Assembly: GCA_900548735.1 (NCBI GenBank)
Contig: URMC01000002.1
Coordinates: 1 to 51,416, forward strand
DNA: 51,416 nt
Direction of reading: 5' to 3'
Origin: an uncultured Eubacteriales bacterium
GTDB taxonomy: Bacteria; Bacillota; Clostridia; Oscillospirales; CAG-272
The position numbers were made by a program, and so were the translations under genes. This document shows positions 25,682-34,808 of this stretch, piece by piece. The notes beneath the pieces were generated by a model. The model worked only from the letters and a program-made list of their open reading frames with translations. It had not been told where the DNA came from and made no database searches. The first letter of the stretch is position 1, and every line of letters begins with the position of its first letter.

Positions 25682-27181
25682 TTACGCCAGCGGAATTTCG
25701 ATTATCGCCACGCAGGCGGGCGGCAGAACAACTTTCTCCGGAGTAACCTCCGCGGCGAGCGCGGGAGTTACCTGATCCGGCGCCTCAAACGTGTTGACGG
25801 TGTCCGGGTTGTCACAGTGCAAAACGCGCACCGTTGCCGCCCCTTTTGTCGTTCCGCCGACAATGTGCAGGGCGATTTCCGCGCCGTTTTGCAAATCCGC
25901 ATTGGTCAGCGTAACGGTCACTTTTCCCTCCTTCACCGAGGCGGAGGCGGAAAAGCGCAGAATTTTTGTCTCCTGCCCGTCCTTGGGATTGATGTACGCA
26001 ATCTCGTCGTTGTCGATTGCGGTGCGCACGGCGGTGGCGTCCATATGCCCCTGATAGAGGTCAAAAACGTGATACGTGGGAGTGGTAATGCACCGATCCC
26101 CCGCCGCCAGCATCAGGCTTTGCAGATTGTTGACCACCTGCGCGATGTTCGCCATCCGGATTTTGTCGCAGTTGTTCTGAAAAATGTTCAGCGTGTTCCC
26201 CGCTACCAGTGCCTCGCGCATGGTGGATTGCTGTTCATACAGATTTGCCCCTTTGCTGGGGCCGCTGCCGGGCTTGTGCCAGGTGCCCCACTCGTCAAAC
26301 ACCAGTTTTGCCTCTTTTTCCATCCCGTAGCCCATGATAAAGCCCCAGGTGCGGTCGATCACCGTTTGCGTGCGTTGCACTTTGCGCATCGTGTCATACC
26401 AGCCGTCCGCATCAAATCCGCGGCACTCGCTGCCCCCGCAATAGTAGTGGAGCGTATAGCCGTTGAATTTGCTGTACCGCAGGTGCCGGAGCTCCCCCAG
26501 GCAGTCTCTTGCCCAATCCGCTTCCAGCCCATTGGTGCCGGAAACAAACAGTTCCCCGCCCATATATCGGGTCAGGTCGTAGAGCACCGCGGCGTATTTG
26601 CGGTACTCATGCGCGTAATTGACGGCGCTCATCTCGCCGCCACCGCCCCAGGTCTCGTTGCCCACGCCCCAGTATCGGACGCCAAACGGCTCCGGATCGC
26701 CGTTTTTCTCACGTTCCAGCGCCAGTGTGGTACTCCCGCGCGGAGAGTTGCAGTAATCCATCCAGTCCCGCGCGTCCATCGGAGTCATGGTGGTGATATT
26801 GACGGCAAAATACGGCTCTGCCCCTATCAGGCGGCAAAGGTGAACAAACTCATGCGTGCCCACGGCGTTGCTCTCGGTTCTCCCGTCCTCATACCCCCAC
26901 CAGGAAAGCCGTGTGGGGCGTTTTTCGCGGGGACCGATACCGTCCCTCCAATGGTAGGTCTCGGCAAAGCACCCGCCGGGCCACCGGAGCACCGGCACGT
27001 GAATGGCGCGCAGTTTTTCCACCGCTTCCGTTCTCCATCCGCCGATGTTGGGCACCGGAGAGTCCTCCCCCACCCACAGCCCGTCATACATCACGCCGCC
27101 GATGTGTTCGGCAAACTGACCGTAGATGTTTTTGTCGATCGTGCCGATTTTTTCGGGCAACATTATGTAAAGATTTTTCAT
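25682..27181 (-). CDS. abfA: GH51 alpha-L-arabinofuranosidase
   Basis: 499-aa retaining glycosidase that releases alpha-L-arabinofuranose from arabinan or arabinoxylan oligosaccharides. The acid/base is Glu176 in WGVGNETWG and the nucleophile Glu297 in LVFDEWGTWH; RWPGGCFAETYHW forms the arabinose site. No signal peptide, so it is intracellular. AAGGAGA precedes the start. It is the last gene of the five-gene glycyl radical operon, 9 nt after the GH36-like gene. Length and both catalytic motifs match the family closely. Confidence 0.95.
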   Translation of the reverse strand: MKNLYIMLPEKIGTIDKNIYGQFAEHIGGVMYDGLWVGEDSPVPNIGGWRTEAVEKLRAIHVPVLRWPGGCFAETYHWRDGIGPREKRPTRLSWWGYEDGRTESNAVGTHEFVHLCRLIGAEPYFAVNITTMTPMDARDWMDYCNSPRGSTTLALEREKNGDPEPFGVRYWGVGNETWGGGGEMSAVNYAHEYRKYAAVLYDLTRYMGGELFVSGTNGLEADWARDCLGELRHLRYSKFNGYTLHYYCGGSECRGFDADGWYDTMRKVQRTQTVIDRTWGFIMGYGMEKEAKLVFDEWGTWHKPGSGPSKGANLYEQQSTMREALVAGNTLNIFQNNCDKIRMANIAQVVNNLQSLMLAAGDRCITTPTYHVFDLYQGHMDATAVRTAIDNDEIAYINPKDGQETKILRFSASASVKEGKVTVTLTNADLQNGAEIALHIVGGTTKGAATVRVLHCDNPDTVNTFEAPDQVTPALAAEVTPEKVVLPPACVAIIEIPLA

Positions 27182-27190
27182 TTTTTCTCC

Positions 27191-29230
27191 TTATTCTATG
27201 AGGTATCGGATTTCGGTCTCGTTTGGGGCAAGATTAAATGTCCAAATCACGCCCTTTTGCGTACCCTCGACCTCGGGGCGCAGGTTGGTAGCGATCCGAC
27301 TGACGCCGAAAAGCCCTAACTTACCGCCCTCGTAAAGGCGGATACCGGTTTGAGAGCGGCGCAGAATCGCCGCGGGAGACAGAAATTTATCCGTCCGCCC
27401 CAAGGGGGTCACCCGCCCGCTGAGCGGGAAGAAGAGATACAGCCGAAAGGCGTCATGATCCGGCAGGGTCAGGGTAAACCGCTCGCCCCGTTCCAGCACG
27501 AAATTCTCACCCGTCAACTGCTCGCATACCAGGTACCGCCCGGCGCGCATCCCCGCGTCGGCGGCGGAAATTTCCCCGGTTTGCGGTTTGTTTTCCTCAT
27601 GCAGGTTGAACGCGGCAAGCACGCCGCAACCGTTCACACGGTTGAAAATTTTAAACGGCGTATCGGCTGTCCGCGGGTCGGTGAGCAGGCAATCGTTGGT
27701 CGGGGTTGCCTGCCCGTCGGCGCGAAGCAACTTGCCGTCCGAAAAGCACAGCGGAGAGAGAATCTCCCCACGGGAGCGCCCCAGCTTGTCGCTGACGTAT
27801 ACGGGCCCGCCGGAGATGGCGCGGCAGACGCTGTTTTTGAGCGCCTGTGCGTCGTCCGTCCACCACATATCCCAATCGCTGAAATAAAACTGTCCCTGAA
27901 AAAGCGAATTGTAGGAGCATTGCAGAATATGTTTGGCAAACCACGCGCTGTTTTCGGGCATAAAATCGTCCGAGCAGCGGGAAACGGCGCTTTCCGCACG
28001 GTTCCACATACACTCGCTTGCCATGCCCATGCAGTTGATCAGCCCGTCGCCGAAATGCTCTTTTGTCACGGTTTCAATCGCACCCTGAATTGCCGCGGCA
28101 GCCTCGCCTACGGGCAATAAGTGCCGATACGTGTTGCGATAATGGCTTTGGTTATCCACTTTTACAAAATCGCCGCCGGCATTTTGAATCATCTCCTGCA
28201 TCGCGGTGTGAAACCGTTCTGCCGCCTCTCTCGTGGGTTTGACCACCAGTTTCCCCGCAGGGGTCATCACAAGGTCATCCGCCATGCGCGCGGCAAGCGG
28301 CCCGTTCGGATCCACGCCTTTCCAATATCCGGTGGTGGGATACCACACGCCGACTTTGAACCCCTTTCGGTGCAGTGTGTCAATCGCGCCCGACAGTCCG
28401 TTCGGAAAGCGTGTGGGGTCTGCCTCCATTTCATACAGCGCACTGCCGTGCATCACCTTCACCATTTCGGCAAACGGGAGGTCGGCGGGCACTTCGTTCA
28501 GCCCCTTGACGTGCCCCCACATATCATCGATGATGCACCAGCGCACCGGAATCTTTTTGGCAAGAAATTCGTCCGCCTTTTCGGCAAGCCCCGCTTCGCT
28601 CACACGGATCTGAAACGCATCCCACGAGCACCAGCCGAGATACTCAAAAATTTCGGGAAAGGGTTTTCGGTCAATGGTTTTCACCCTGCCGCAAAGTACG
28701 CGCTCCGCCGCCTCTGCCGCACCGCGAAGCAGCGCGTGCGGGTCTTTGCCCGCGGCAAGCAGGACGCATGCGGTCTCCGGAATTTCAGTCAGCCCCGGGG
28801 CAAAACTAAACAGCTGAATATCCAGTCCCTTTTCGCCGCCGGTCAGCACACAGTTGAACTTTTTGCCGCAAAGAGGCCACAAAAGCCGCCAGACTTTGCC
28901 CTCTTTCCAAAGCAGTGCCTGCGTGCGGGGGGGCACCTTGGCAAGCTCCTCCCCAAACTCCGGGCGGCACCAGAAATCCCCGTGCATTTTATCCGCCACA
29001 AACCGTACCTTCCGGTTGGGCAGGCGCACGGTCAGGGCGGCATCCTCCGAAAGGGTCTCACCCTGCGCCGTCAGCGCCGCCTTCACACGCAGTACCTGTG
29101 CGATCCCCACCCGCTCCGTGCGGATCTCGCATCTGCCCTCCGGCGCGTCGTATATCCCTTCTCTGTTGCGGGAAAGCGAAAACTCCCGCCCCGTGGCGGT
29201 TTGCAGAAAAACGGTAAAATTTTTGTTCAT
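27191..29230 (-). CDS. GH36-like alpha-galactosidase (raffinose synthase/Sip1 branch)
   Basis: 679-aa glycosidase. The barrel shows LGWCSWDAF (~199-206), the nucleophile Asp359 in FVKVDNQSHY and the acid/base pair Asp421-Asp422 in SRCSDDFMP. The N-terminal beta domain has WCRPEF. The KVDNQ spelling is typical of the raffinose synthase/seed imbibition protein branch, whose bacterial members are hydrolases. No signal peptide, so it probably hydrolyses imported galactosides such as raffinose or galactosyl-oligosaccharides. The start overlaps the HAD gene stop (ATGA at 29230-29227); the longer frame to 29251 is rejected. Transglycosylation cannot be excluded. Confidence 0.88.
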   Translation of the reverse strand: MNKNFTVFLQTATGREFSLSRNREGIYDAPEGRCEIRTERVGIAQVLRVKAALTAQGETLSEDAALTVRLPNRKVRFVADKMHGDFWCRPEFGEELAKVPPRTQALLWKEGKVWRLLWPLCGKKFNCVLTGGEKGLDIQLFSFAPGLTEIPETACVLLAAGKDPHALLRGAAEAAERVLCGRVKTIDRKPFPEIFEYLGWCSWDAFQIRVSEAGLAEKADEFLAKKIPVRWCIIDDMWGHVKGLNEVPADLPFAEMVKVMHGSALYEMEADPTRFPNGLSGAIDTLHRKGFKVGVWYPTTGYWKGVDPNGPLAARMADDLVMTPAGKLVVKPTREAAERFHTAMQEMIQNAGGDFVKVDNQSHYRNTYRHLLPVGEAAAAIQGAIETVTKEHFGDGLINCMGMASECMWNRAESAVSRCSDDFMPENSAWFAKHILQCSYNSLFQGQFYFSDWDMWWTDDAQALKNSVCRAISGGPVYVSDKLGRSRGEILSPLCFSDGKLLRADGQATPTNDCLLTDPRTADTPFKIFNRVNGCGVLAAFNLHEENKPQTGEISAADAGMRAGRYLVCEQLTGENFVLERGERFTLTLPDHDAFRLYLFFPLSGRVTPLGRTDKFLSPAAILRRSQTGIRLYEGGKLGLFGVSRIATNLRPEVEGTQKGVIWTFNLAPNETEIRYLIE

Positions 29231-29904
29231 TCCGACAGCTTCTCCTTCCATATCCGAATCATTTCGGTAAAATCCTTTGTCACACTGAGCACGGGGACGC
29301 GGCTTTTCTCATCCCGTTCCGGGGCTTTTTCGCCGATGAGGGCGATCCCGGCGACCCCTGCCGCCCTTGCCGCCTGCACGCCGGAATAGGAATCCTCAAA
29401 TACAGTGCACTCCCCCGGCGCCGCACGCAGGCGCTTTGCCGCAAGTAAAAATCCGTCCGGCTCCGGCTTACCGGGAAAGGTGCCGTCGTCCAGCACGATC
29501 CTCTCCCGGTCAAACCAGCGGGAAAGCCCGAAAATGCGGAAGTAAAAATCCACGTTGCTGCACTCCGACCCGGTGGCAATGGTAAAATGCACGCCCGCGG
29601 CACGCAGATAATCCAAAAATTCCTCCGCCCCCGCCACCAGATGACAACTTGCGGGGTCGGCAACGCACAACTCCCGGTAAATTCCCTCTTTTTCCTGTGC
29701 CATACGCGCGATTTCCGCCTCACTCACGCCCTCTCCGAACATCCGCCGGAGGATAAACGCATTTGCCCTGCCGAGAAAAAATTTTTCCAGTTCTTCCCTC
29801 GTCACGCGCTTGCCGTAGCGGTCGGCAAACACGTGCCATGCCGCCATATGTTTTTCGGAATCTTGAAACAGCGTTCCGTTGAAATCAAATATAACAGAAT
29901 GCAT
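29227..29904 (-). CDS. HAD-family phosphatase / beta-phosphoglucomutase-like
   Basis: 225-aa haloacid dehalogenase-fold enzyme with an alpha-helical cap. Motif I is FDFNGTLF (nucleophile Asp, with Asn replacing the common second-turn Asp of DxDGT), motif II TIATGSE, motif III Lys in FPGKPEPDGF, motif IV VFEDSYSGVQAA. Family members dephosphorylate sugar phosphates or act as phosphomutases; DFNGT is seen in several sugar phosphatases. AGGAGG precedes the start, 8 nt after the activase gene. It presumably acts on a phosphorylated product of the operon's pathway. Confidence 0.87.
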   Translation of the reverse strand: MHSVIFDFNGTLFQDSEKHMAAWHVFADRYGKRVTREELEKFFLGRANAFILRRMFGEGVSEAEIARMAQEKEGIYRELCVADPASCHLVAGAEEFLDYLRAAGVHFTIATGSECSNVDFYFRIFGLSRWFDRERIVLDDGTFPGKPEPDGFLLAAKRLRAAPGECTVFEDSYSGVQAARAAGVAGIALIGEKAPERDEKSRVPVLSVTKDFTEMIRIWKEKLSE

Positions 29905-29912
29905 AAAGCCTC

Positions 29913-30740
29913 CTATTTCGCGGCACGTATGCGGGCGTTTCGGAAAACAGACAGGTCAGGCGGGGCGTTTTCCCGCCCCTTTATCTCCCCGGTAAACGTT
30001 TTGCCCACCCACGGGTATTTTGCGCCCGCCATTTTGTTGTAGGGCAACAGTTCCACCGGTGACTCCCCGGCAAGTGCCGCAATGCCTTTCAGATTTTCCG
30101 GCGTGTCCGTGATTCCCGGAATCAGGGGCACGCGCAACAGATACGGCACGCCGCAGGATTGCAAATAACGGAGATTTTTGAGAATCGGCGCGTTATCCGC
30201 CCCGGTATAGTGCCGGTGCGCCGCGGGGTCTGCCAATTTTACGTCCATCATCACAAAATCGCAAAGCCGGACGATATTCCGAAAGACCTCCGGTGCGGCA
30301 AAACCGCTGGTCTCGATGGCTTTGTGTACTTCCAGCGCCTGCAAAAGTTCCCCGGTAAAATCGGGCTGAAAAAGCGGTTCCCCGCCCGAGAGCGTCACGC
30401 CGCCGCCGGAAGTGCGGAAAAAGTCTTTATCCCGTGAGAGCTTTGCGGCAAGCGCCGCCGCCTCCCACTCTTTGCCGATCTCCTCCACCAGCCCCTTGGG
30501 ACAGGCGTGCAGACACCTGGAAAGCCCGCGGCACTCCGGATGATCGCAGGGGATTTTGCACCGCCCGCAATGCAGGCACCCTTTTTCCCGCACCAGCACC
30601 CCGCGCCCAGCATCCAGCCCCTCCGGGTTATGGCACCACACGCACCGCAACGGGCATCCGCGCAAAAATACCGTAGTGCGCACACCGGGTCCATCGTTGA
30701 CCGAGAACTCTTTGATGTCAAAAATATATCCTTTTGCCAT
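29913..30740 (-). CDS. Glycyl radical enzyme activase (radical SAM)
   Basis: 275-aa PflA-like activase. The radical-SAM cysteines are C29-x3-C33-x2-C36 (GCPLRCVWCHNPE), followed by an inserted ferredoxin-like segment with C55, C58, C61, C65, C70, C76 and C80. That insert is found in activases of dehydratase-type GREs rather than in PflA. TLSGGEPLFQ and DVKLADPAAHRHYTG are typical. It generates the glycyl radical on the partner enzyme by reductive SAM cleavage. Its ATG overlaps the last base of the GRE stop codon (TAATG), so the two are tightly coupled. A longer frame to 31205 overlaps the GRE gene and is rejected. Confidence 0.93.
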   Translation of the reverse strand: MAKGYIFDIKEFSVNDGPGVRTTVFLRGCPLRCVWCHNPEGLDAGRGVLVREKGCLHCGRCKIPCDHPECRGLSRCLHACPKGLVEEIGKEWEAAALAAKLSRDKDFFRTSGGGVTLSGGEPLFQPDFTGELLQALEVHKAIETSGFAAPEVFRNIVRLCDFVMMDVKLADPAAHRHYTGADNAPILKNLRYLQSCGVPYLLRVPLIPGITDTPENLKGIAALAGESPVELLPYNKMAGAKYPWVGKTFTGEIKGRENAPPDLSVFRNARIRAAK

Positions 30741-32710
30741 TATACCATATATTCCTGCCGCGCGATCACGTGATCCTGATACTCCCGATCCAGCTCTACG
30801 AAATAAGCGCTCCAGCCCCAGATGCGCACCACCAGCTGACCGTAATTCTCCGGATGTTTCTGCGCGTCTTTCAGTTTCTCGGCATTGACGGCATTCAGTT
30901 GGAGCTGATGCCCGCCCCGCAGGATGAAAAACCGTACCAATTCCGCCAGTTTGGCGGTGCTTTCGGGGTCGGCAAACATCGAGGAGGCAAATTCCAGCGT
31001 GAGGGGCCCGCCGTTGCAGACCCGCCCCAGATGCTGCTTGGTAAAGGAACGGATTACCGAAACGGGACCCGGCGTTTTCGTGAACAGGTTGGGCGAAAAA
31101 TTCGTGCCGAACGGCTCGCCTTTGCGGCGCCCGTCCGCCGTGGCACCGATCTTGTTTGCGTGCCAAAGGTAATACATCGCGGTGCCGGTGCCCGCGCGAT
31201 AGCACCCGCCGTAGTCGTTCCGCTTGCCCTCCAGCCCGTCCGCAAAGTCGTCTAAGAGTCTGGTGGCAAGACTGTCCACCGCGTCGTCATCACATCCCAT
31301 TTTCGGGGATTCATAGCGCAAAAGCCGCAACAGTTGAGGGTCTTTTTCAAAATCCGTCTCCAACCCCGACAAAAGGCGCGGCACGTCCACATCCTTTTTT
31401 TTAAACACGTGACAGCGGATAGCGGCAAGCGCGTCCGCGGCGCCGGCAATACCGGTGACATGAAATCCGAAATTACGATAACGGCGCTCCGGGATCAGCA
31501 GATCATAGAGCGGAGAAGGAAGAAACGCCGCCGCGCGTTTCTTCGCGGTCTTTTCCACCGCACCGACGCGCACCGTGCTGTCCACCCCGGCAAGAAACGT
31601 TTCAAAATCTGGGGCGCCCGGCAGATACGAAAAGGTTGCCTCCCGCACCGCCTGCGGCAGATTATAGGCGCCGATGTTGACGATTTCATATCCCACACCG
31701 GGGATGATAAACTCCCAGCACGCCGCCACCACGTAATTGCATGCGTCCTCGTGCCGGTAGCCGTACGCTTCCAGTGCGGGGATGATTACGTCATCGTTGT
31801 TGTATTGCGGAACGCCCAGCCCCGCCGCCGTCAGTTCACTGCCGAGGCGGTAGACCTCAATCGGCGTTTTGGAACAAACGCGCAGATTGATTTTCGGATC
31901 AATCATCAAAAGGCGTTTGCTGACCCGCAGGCACATCTCGGAAAGGGCGTTGAAACAGTCGTTCCCCTCGGCGTCACAGCCGCCAAGCACCATGCTCTGC
32001 CCGTTGTCGCCCTGCTGTTGCCCGGGGTACAGGTCGCTGTCCTTGTTGAAAGAGAGAAAGAAATCGGCAAGCAGTTCCTCCGCGCTCTCCGGTGTTTCCA
32101 CCCCCGCCGCCAGGTCGTGCGCGAAATACGGGTACATATACTGGTCAAACCGCCCCACGGTATTGTGGTAACAGCCCTCCAACCACAGCGAAAAGTGCAG
32201 GATCCGGAAAAACTGCAACGCCTCGCGGAAGGTGGTGGCGGGCTTTCGCGGCACCACGGAAAGCACCGCCGCCACGTCGTTTCTCCCCATGCGCTGTGCC
32301 TCTGCCCGATACCGGTCGGTAAGAGAAAGAATAGCGGCGATCTCGCGCCGGGCATATTCGTCCGCGCGCTCCCGCACGGCATCCAGCCCTTCGCGGATGA
32401 GCGCCGCATAGTTCCCGCACAGATTGGAGGTGTACCCCAGTTCGTGAATCTCACCGTTGTTTGCGCGGTACTCCTCCCACTCCTCTTCGGTCATCACGTC
32501 GCCCGCCTTGCCCGTGGTGCGCAGAAACACGATCTGCTCCCCCGGCAGAATGTGCGGCTCCTCGGCGGCGGCAAGCCACTCGAATCTTCTCACAATGCGC
32601 TCGGCAAGCGGCAATTTCCCCGCCGAGAACTCCGCGGCAAAATCTTCCGTGACCTCTTTGCGGAAGGCGCGGTGTTTTTTCTGCAAGACATATTCGTAAG
32701 TTTCGGTCAT
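30740..32710 (-). CDS. Glycyl radical enzyme, short uncharacterised subfamily
   Basis: 656-aa PFL-like enzyme. GRFDQYMYPYF (Asp189) is the usual N-domain motif. The thiyl-radical site is Cys331 in AACWEFIIPG, giving Cys-x-Glu (C331, E333) as in GRE dehydratases, not the Cys-Cys of pyruvate formate-lyase. The C-terminal glycyl loop is VRIWGWSAYFVEL with Gly632, 25 residues from the end. It is much shorter than typical GREs (about 750-850 aa), mainly at the N-terminus. AGAGG precedes the ATG at 32710; an upstream GTG at 32728 is less likely. It leads the operon with its activase. The reaction is unknown; dehydration or C-C cleavage of a sugar-derived polyol or acid would fit, but this is inference. 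Confidence 0.88.
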   Translation of the reverse strand: MTETYEYVLQKKHRAFRKEVTEDFAAEFSAGKLPLAERIVRRFEWLAAAEEPHILPGEQIVFLRTTGKAGDVMTEEEWEEYRANNGEIHELGYTSNLCGNYAALIREGLDAVRERADEYARREIAAILSLTDRYRAEAQRMGRNDVAAVLSVVPRKPATTFREALQFFRILHFSLWLEGCYHNTVGRFDQYMYPYFAHDLAAGVETPESAEELLADFFLSFNKDSDLYPGQQQGDNGQSMVLGGCDAEGNDCFNALSEMCLRVSKRLLMIDPKINLRVCSKTPIEVYRLGSELTAAGLGVPQYNNDDVIIPALEAYGYRHEDACNYVVAACWEFIIPGVGYEIVNIGAYNLPQAVREATFSYLPGAPDFETFLAGVDSTVRVGAVEKTAKKRAAAFLPSPLYDLLIPERRYRNFGFHVTGIAGAADALAAIRCHVFKKKDVDVPRLLSGLETDFEKDPQLLRLLRYESPKMGCDDDAVDSLATRLLDDFADGLEGKRNDYGGCYRAGTGTAMYYLWHANKIGATADGRRKGEPFGTNFSPNLFTKTPGPVSVIRSFTKQHLGRVCNGGPLTLEFASSMFADPESTAKLAELVRFFILRGGHQLQLNAVNAEKLKDAQKHPENYGQLVVRIWGWSAYFVELDREYQDHVIARQEYMV

Positions 32711-32742
32711 AGAAGCCTCTTTCCGCACGGAACGTGCTGAAT

Positions 32743-32754
32743 ATTAACGTTAAT
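32743..32754. promoter_or_regulatory. Operator-like palindrome ATTAACGTTAAT
   Basis: Perfect 12-bp palindrome with a central CG, as in many LacI-family sites. It lies 3 bp downstream of the -10 box of the GRE operon, over the probable transcription start, where a bound repressor would block initiation. No regulator gene is adjacent. Confidence 0.55.
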
Positions 32755-32757
32755 GTT

Positions 32758-32786
32758 ATTATAGCACGCCCCACCTGCGCTGTCAA
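32758..32786 (-). promoter_or_regulatory. Promoter of the glycyl radical operon
   Basis: Minus strand TTGACA (32786-32781), 17 bp, TATAAT (32763-32758): full consensus. Confidence 0.9.
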
Positions 32787-32872
32787 TTCCTTCCCGCAAA
32801 AAAGCGGTCGTTTTTAGGAAAATATACTATAAATTATCTGTAGAAAAAATCAAAAATTGTCGGCTTACCCCC

Positions 32873-32901
32873 TTGGCAGAGTGGTTTTTTTGTGCTATAA
32901 T
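32873..32901 (+). promoter_or_regulatory. Promoter for typA
   Basis: TTGGCA at 32873-32878, 17 bp, TATAAT at 32896-32901. Confidence 0.8.
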
Positions 32902-32940
32902 GTTTTTTTGTGATATTTCTGTATTTCTGAGAGGTAATTT

Positions 32941-34779
32941 ATGATTCGTAATGACCTTCGCAATGTCGCCATTATCGCCCACGTTGACCACGGCAAAACC
33001 ACCCTGGTCGACCAGATGTTAAAGCAAGGCGGCATTTACCGTGAAAACCAGGAAACCGTGACCTGCGTGATGGACTCCGGCGCGATCGAGCGCGAGCGTG
33101 GCATCACCATTCTGGCAAAGAACACTGCCGTACACTACAAAGACGTCAAGATCAACATTGTGGATACCCCCGGTCACGCGGATTTCGGCGGCGAGGTGGA
33201 GCGTATCCTCAAGATGGTAAACGGCGTTATCCTGCTGGTGGACGCGGCGGAGGGACCCATGCCGCAGACCCGCTTTGTGCTGCAGCGCGCGCTGGAGCTG
33301 AACCACCGCGTGATTGTGGTCATCAATAAGATCGACAAGCCCGACGCACGCCTGGGCGAAGTAGAGGACGAGATACTGGAGTTGCTGATGGATCTCAACG
33401 CCAGCGACGAGCAACTGGACAGCCCGATGCTCTACTGCTCCGGCAGAGCCGGCACCTGCAGTCGCTCCGCGGACGAGCCGGGCACCGACCTCACGCCCCT
33501 TTTTGACACGATTCTCGACTATATCCCCGCCCCGGAAGGTGACGAAAACGGCGAGCTGCAGTTGCTGGTCTCCTCCATCGACTACAACGACTATGTGGGC
33601 CGTATCGGCATCGGGCGCATTGAGCGCGGCGTGCTGAAGCAGAATCAGGAAGCGCTGATCTGCAACTACCACTCCACCGAGGCACCCAAGCGCACCAAGA
33701 TCGTGTCGATCTATCAGATTGACGGGCTGACGCGCGTGCCGGTGGAAAGCGCCAGAATGGGTGACATTGTCTGCTTCTCAGGCGCAGGCTCCATCACCAT
33801 CGGCGATACCATCACCAGCGTCAACGCGCCGGAGCCGCTGGAATTTGTCAAGGTCAGCGAGCCGACGATGGAAATGACCTTCTCGGTCAACTCCAGCCCA
33901 TTGGCGGGCAAAGAGGGCAAATTTGTGACCTCCCGCCAGCTTCGTGAACGGCTGTACCGTGAGACGATGCGTGACGTATCGCTCCGCGTTTCGGACGGCG
34001 ACACCACGGACGAGTTCAAGGTGGCGGGCAGAGGCGAAATGCACCTCTCTATCCTCATTGAAAACATGCGCCGCGAGGGGTACGAGCTCTGTTGCTCCAA
34101 CCCCCGGGTACTGTTCCGCACGATTGACGGCGTGAAGTGCGAGCCGATGGAACGCGTCACGCTGGATGTGCCGCAGGAATTTGTGGGCACGGTGGTGGAA
34201 AAACTGGGTCAGCGCAAGGGGGATCTGTTGGAAATGGTGCCGATCGGCAACCGCACGCGGGTGGAATACCTCATTCCGGCACGGTGCCTGATCGGGTATC
34301 GCTCCGAATTTCTGACCGCCACGCACGGCGAGGGCGTAATCAACTCGATTTTTGACAGTTATCAGCCCTACCGCGGGGAAATCCCGATGCGCTTTACCGG
34401 CGCGCTGGTCGCCTCCAAGGCGGGCATTACCACCCGCTACGGGCTCTTCCACACCCAGGAGCGCGGCGACCTGTTTGTAGGGCCGCAGACCGAGGTTTAC
34501 GAGGGGATGATCGTGGGGCGCAACCCGAAAAACGACGATATTGCCGTCAACCCTTGCCAGGAAAAGCAGCTGACCGCCATCCGCTCCAAGGGTGCGGACG
34601 AAAAGCTGTTGCTGACCCCGCCGATCATCTTCTCGCTGGAGGAAGCCATTGAGTTTATCGTGGACGACGAGCTGATTGAGGTCACGCCCAAGTCCATCCG
34701 CCTGCGCAAGAAGATTCTCAATACCGAACTGCGGATGAAAGAAATGATGCGCGTCCGCCGCGCAATGCAGAACCAGTAA
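32941..34779 (+). CDS. typA: Ribosome-associated GTPase TypA/BipA
   Basis: 612-aa translational GTPase. G1 is AHVDHGKTTLVDQML, G2/effector RGITILAKN, G3 DTPGHADFGGEVER, G4 NKIDKPDAR. EF-G-like domains III and V and the BipA-specific C-terminal domain follow (GLFHTQERGDLFVGPQTEVYEGM, then PKSIRLRKKIL). BipA helps 50S assembly and stress or cold adaptation. GAGAGGT precedes the start. The next gene is 29 nt on and may be cotranscribed. Confidence 0.97.
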   Translation: MIRNDLRNVAIIAHVDHGKTTLVDQMLKQGGIYRENQETVTCVMDSGAIERERGITILAKNTAVHYKDVKINIVDTPGHADFGGEVERILKMVNGVILLVDAAEGPMPQTRFVLQRALELNHRVIVVINKIDKPDARLGEVEDEILELLMDLNASDEQLDSPMLYCSGRAGTCSRSADEPGTDLTPLFDTILDYIPAPEGDENGELQLLVSSIDYNDYVGRIGIGRIERGVLKQNQEALICNYHSTEAPKRTKIVSIYQIDGLTRVPVESARMGDIVCFSGAGSITIGDTITSVNAPEPLEFVKVSEPTMEMTFSVNSSPLAGKEGKFVTSRQLRERLYRETMRDVSLRVSDGDTTDEFKVAGRGEMHLSILIENMRREGYELCCSNPRVLFRTIDGVKCEPMERVTLDVPQEFVGTVVEKLGQRKGDLLEMVPIGNRTRVEYLIPARCLIGYRSEFLTATHGEGVINSIFDSYQPYRGEIPMRFTGALVASKAGITTRYGLFHTQERGDLFVGPQTEVYEGMIVGRNPKNDDIAVNPCQEKQLTAIRSKGADEKLLLTPPIIFSLEEAIEFIVDDELIEVTPKSIRLRKKILNTELRMKEMMRVRRAMQNQ

Positions 34780-34808
34780 CCTGACAGGAAAGCCAAAGGA
34801 GATCGGCG

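Noticed and set aside
29913..31205. Extension of the activase gene to a 430-aa protein
   Set aside because: The extra N-terminal part overlaps the GRE gene in another frame and does not read like a domain. The ATG at 30740, coupled to the GRE stop, gives a standard activase start.
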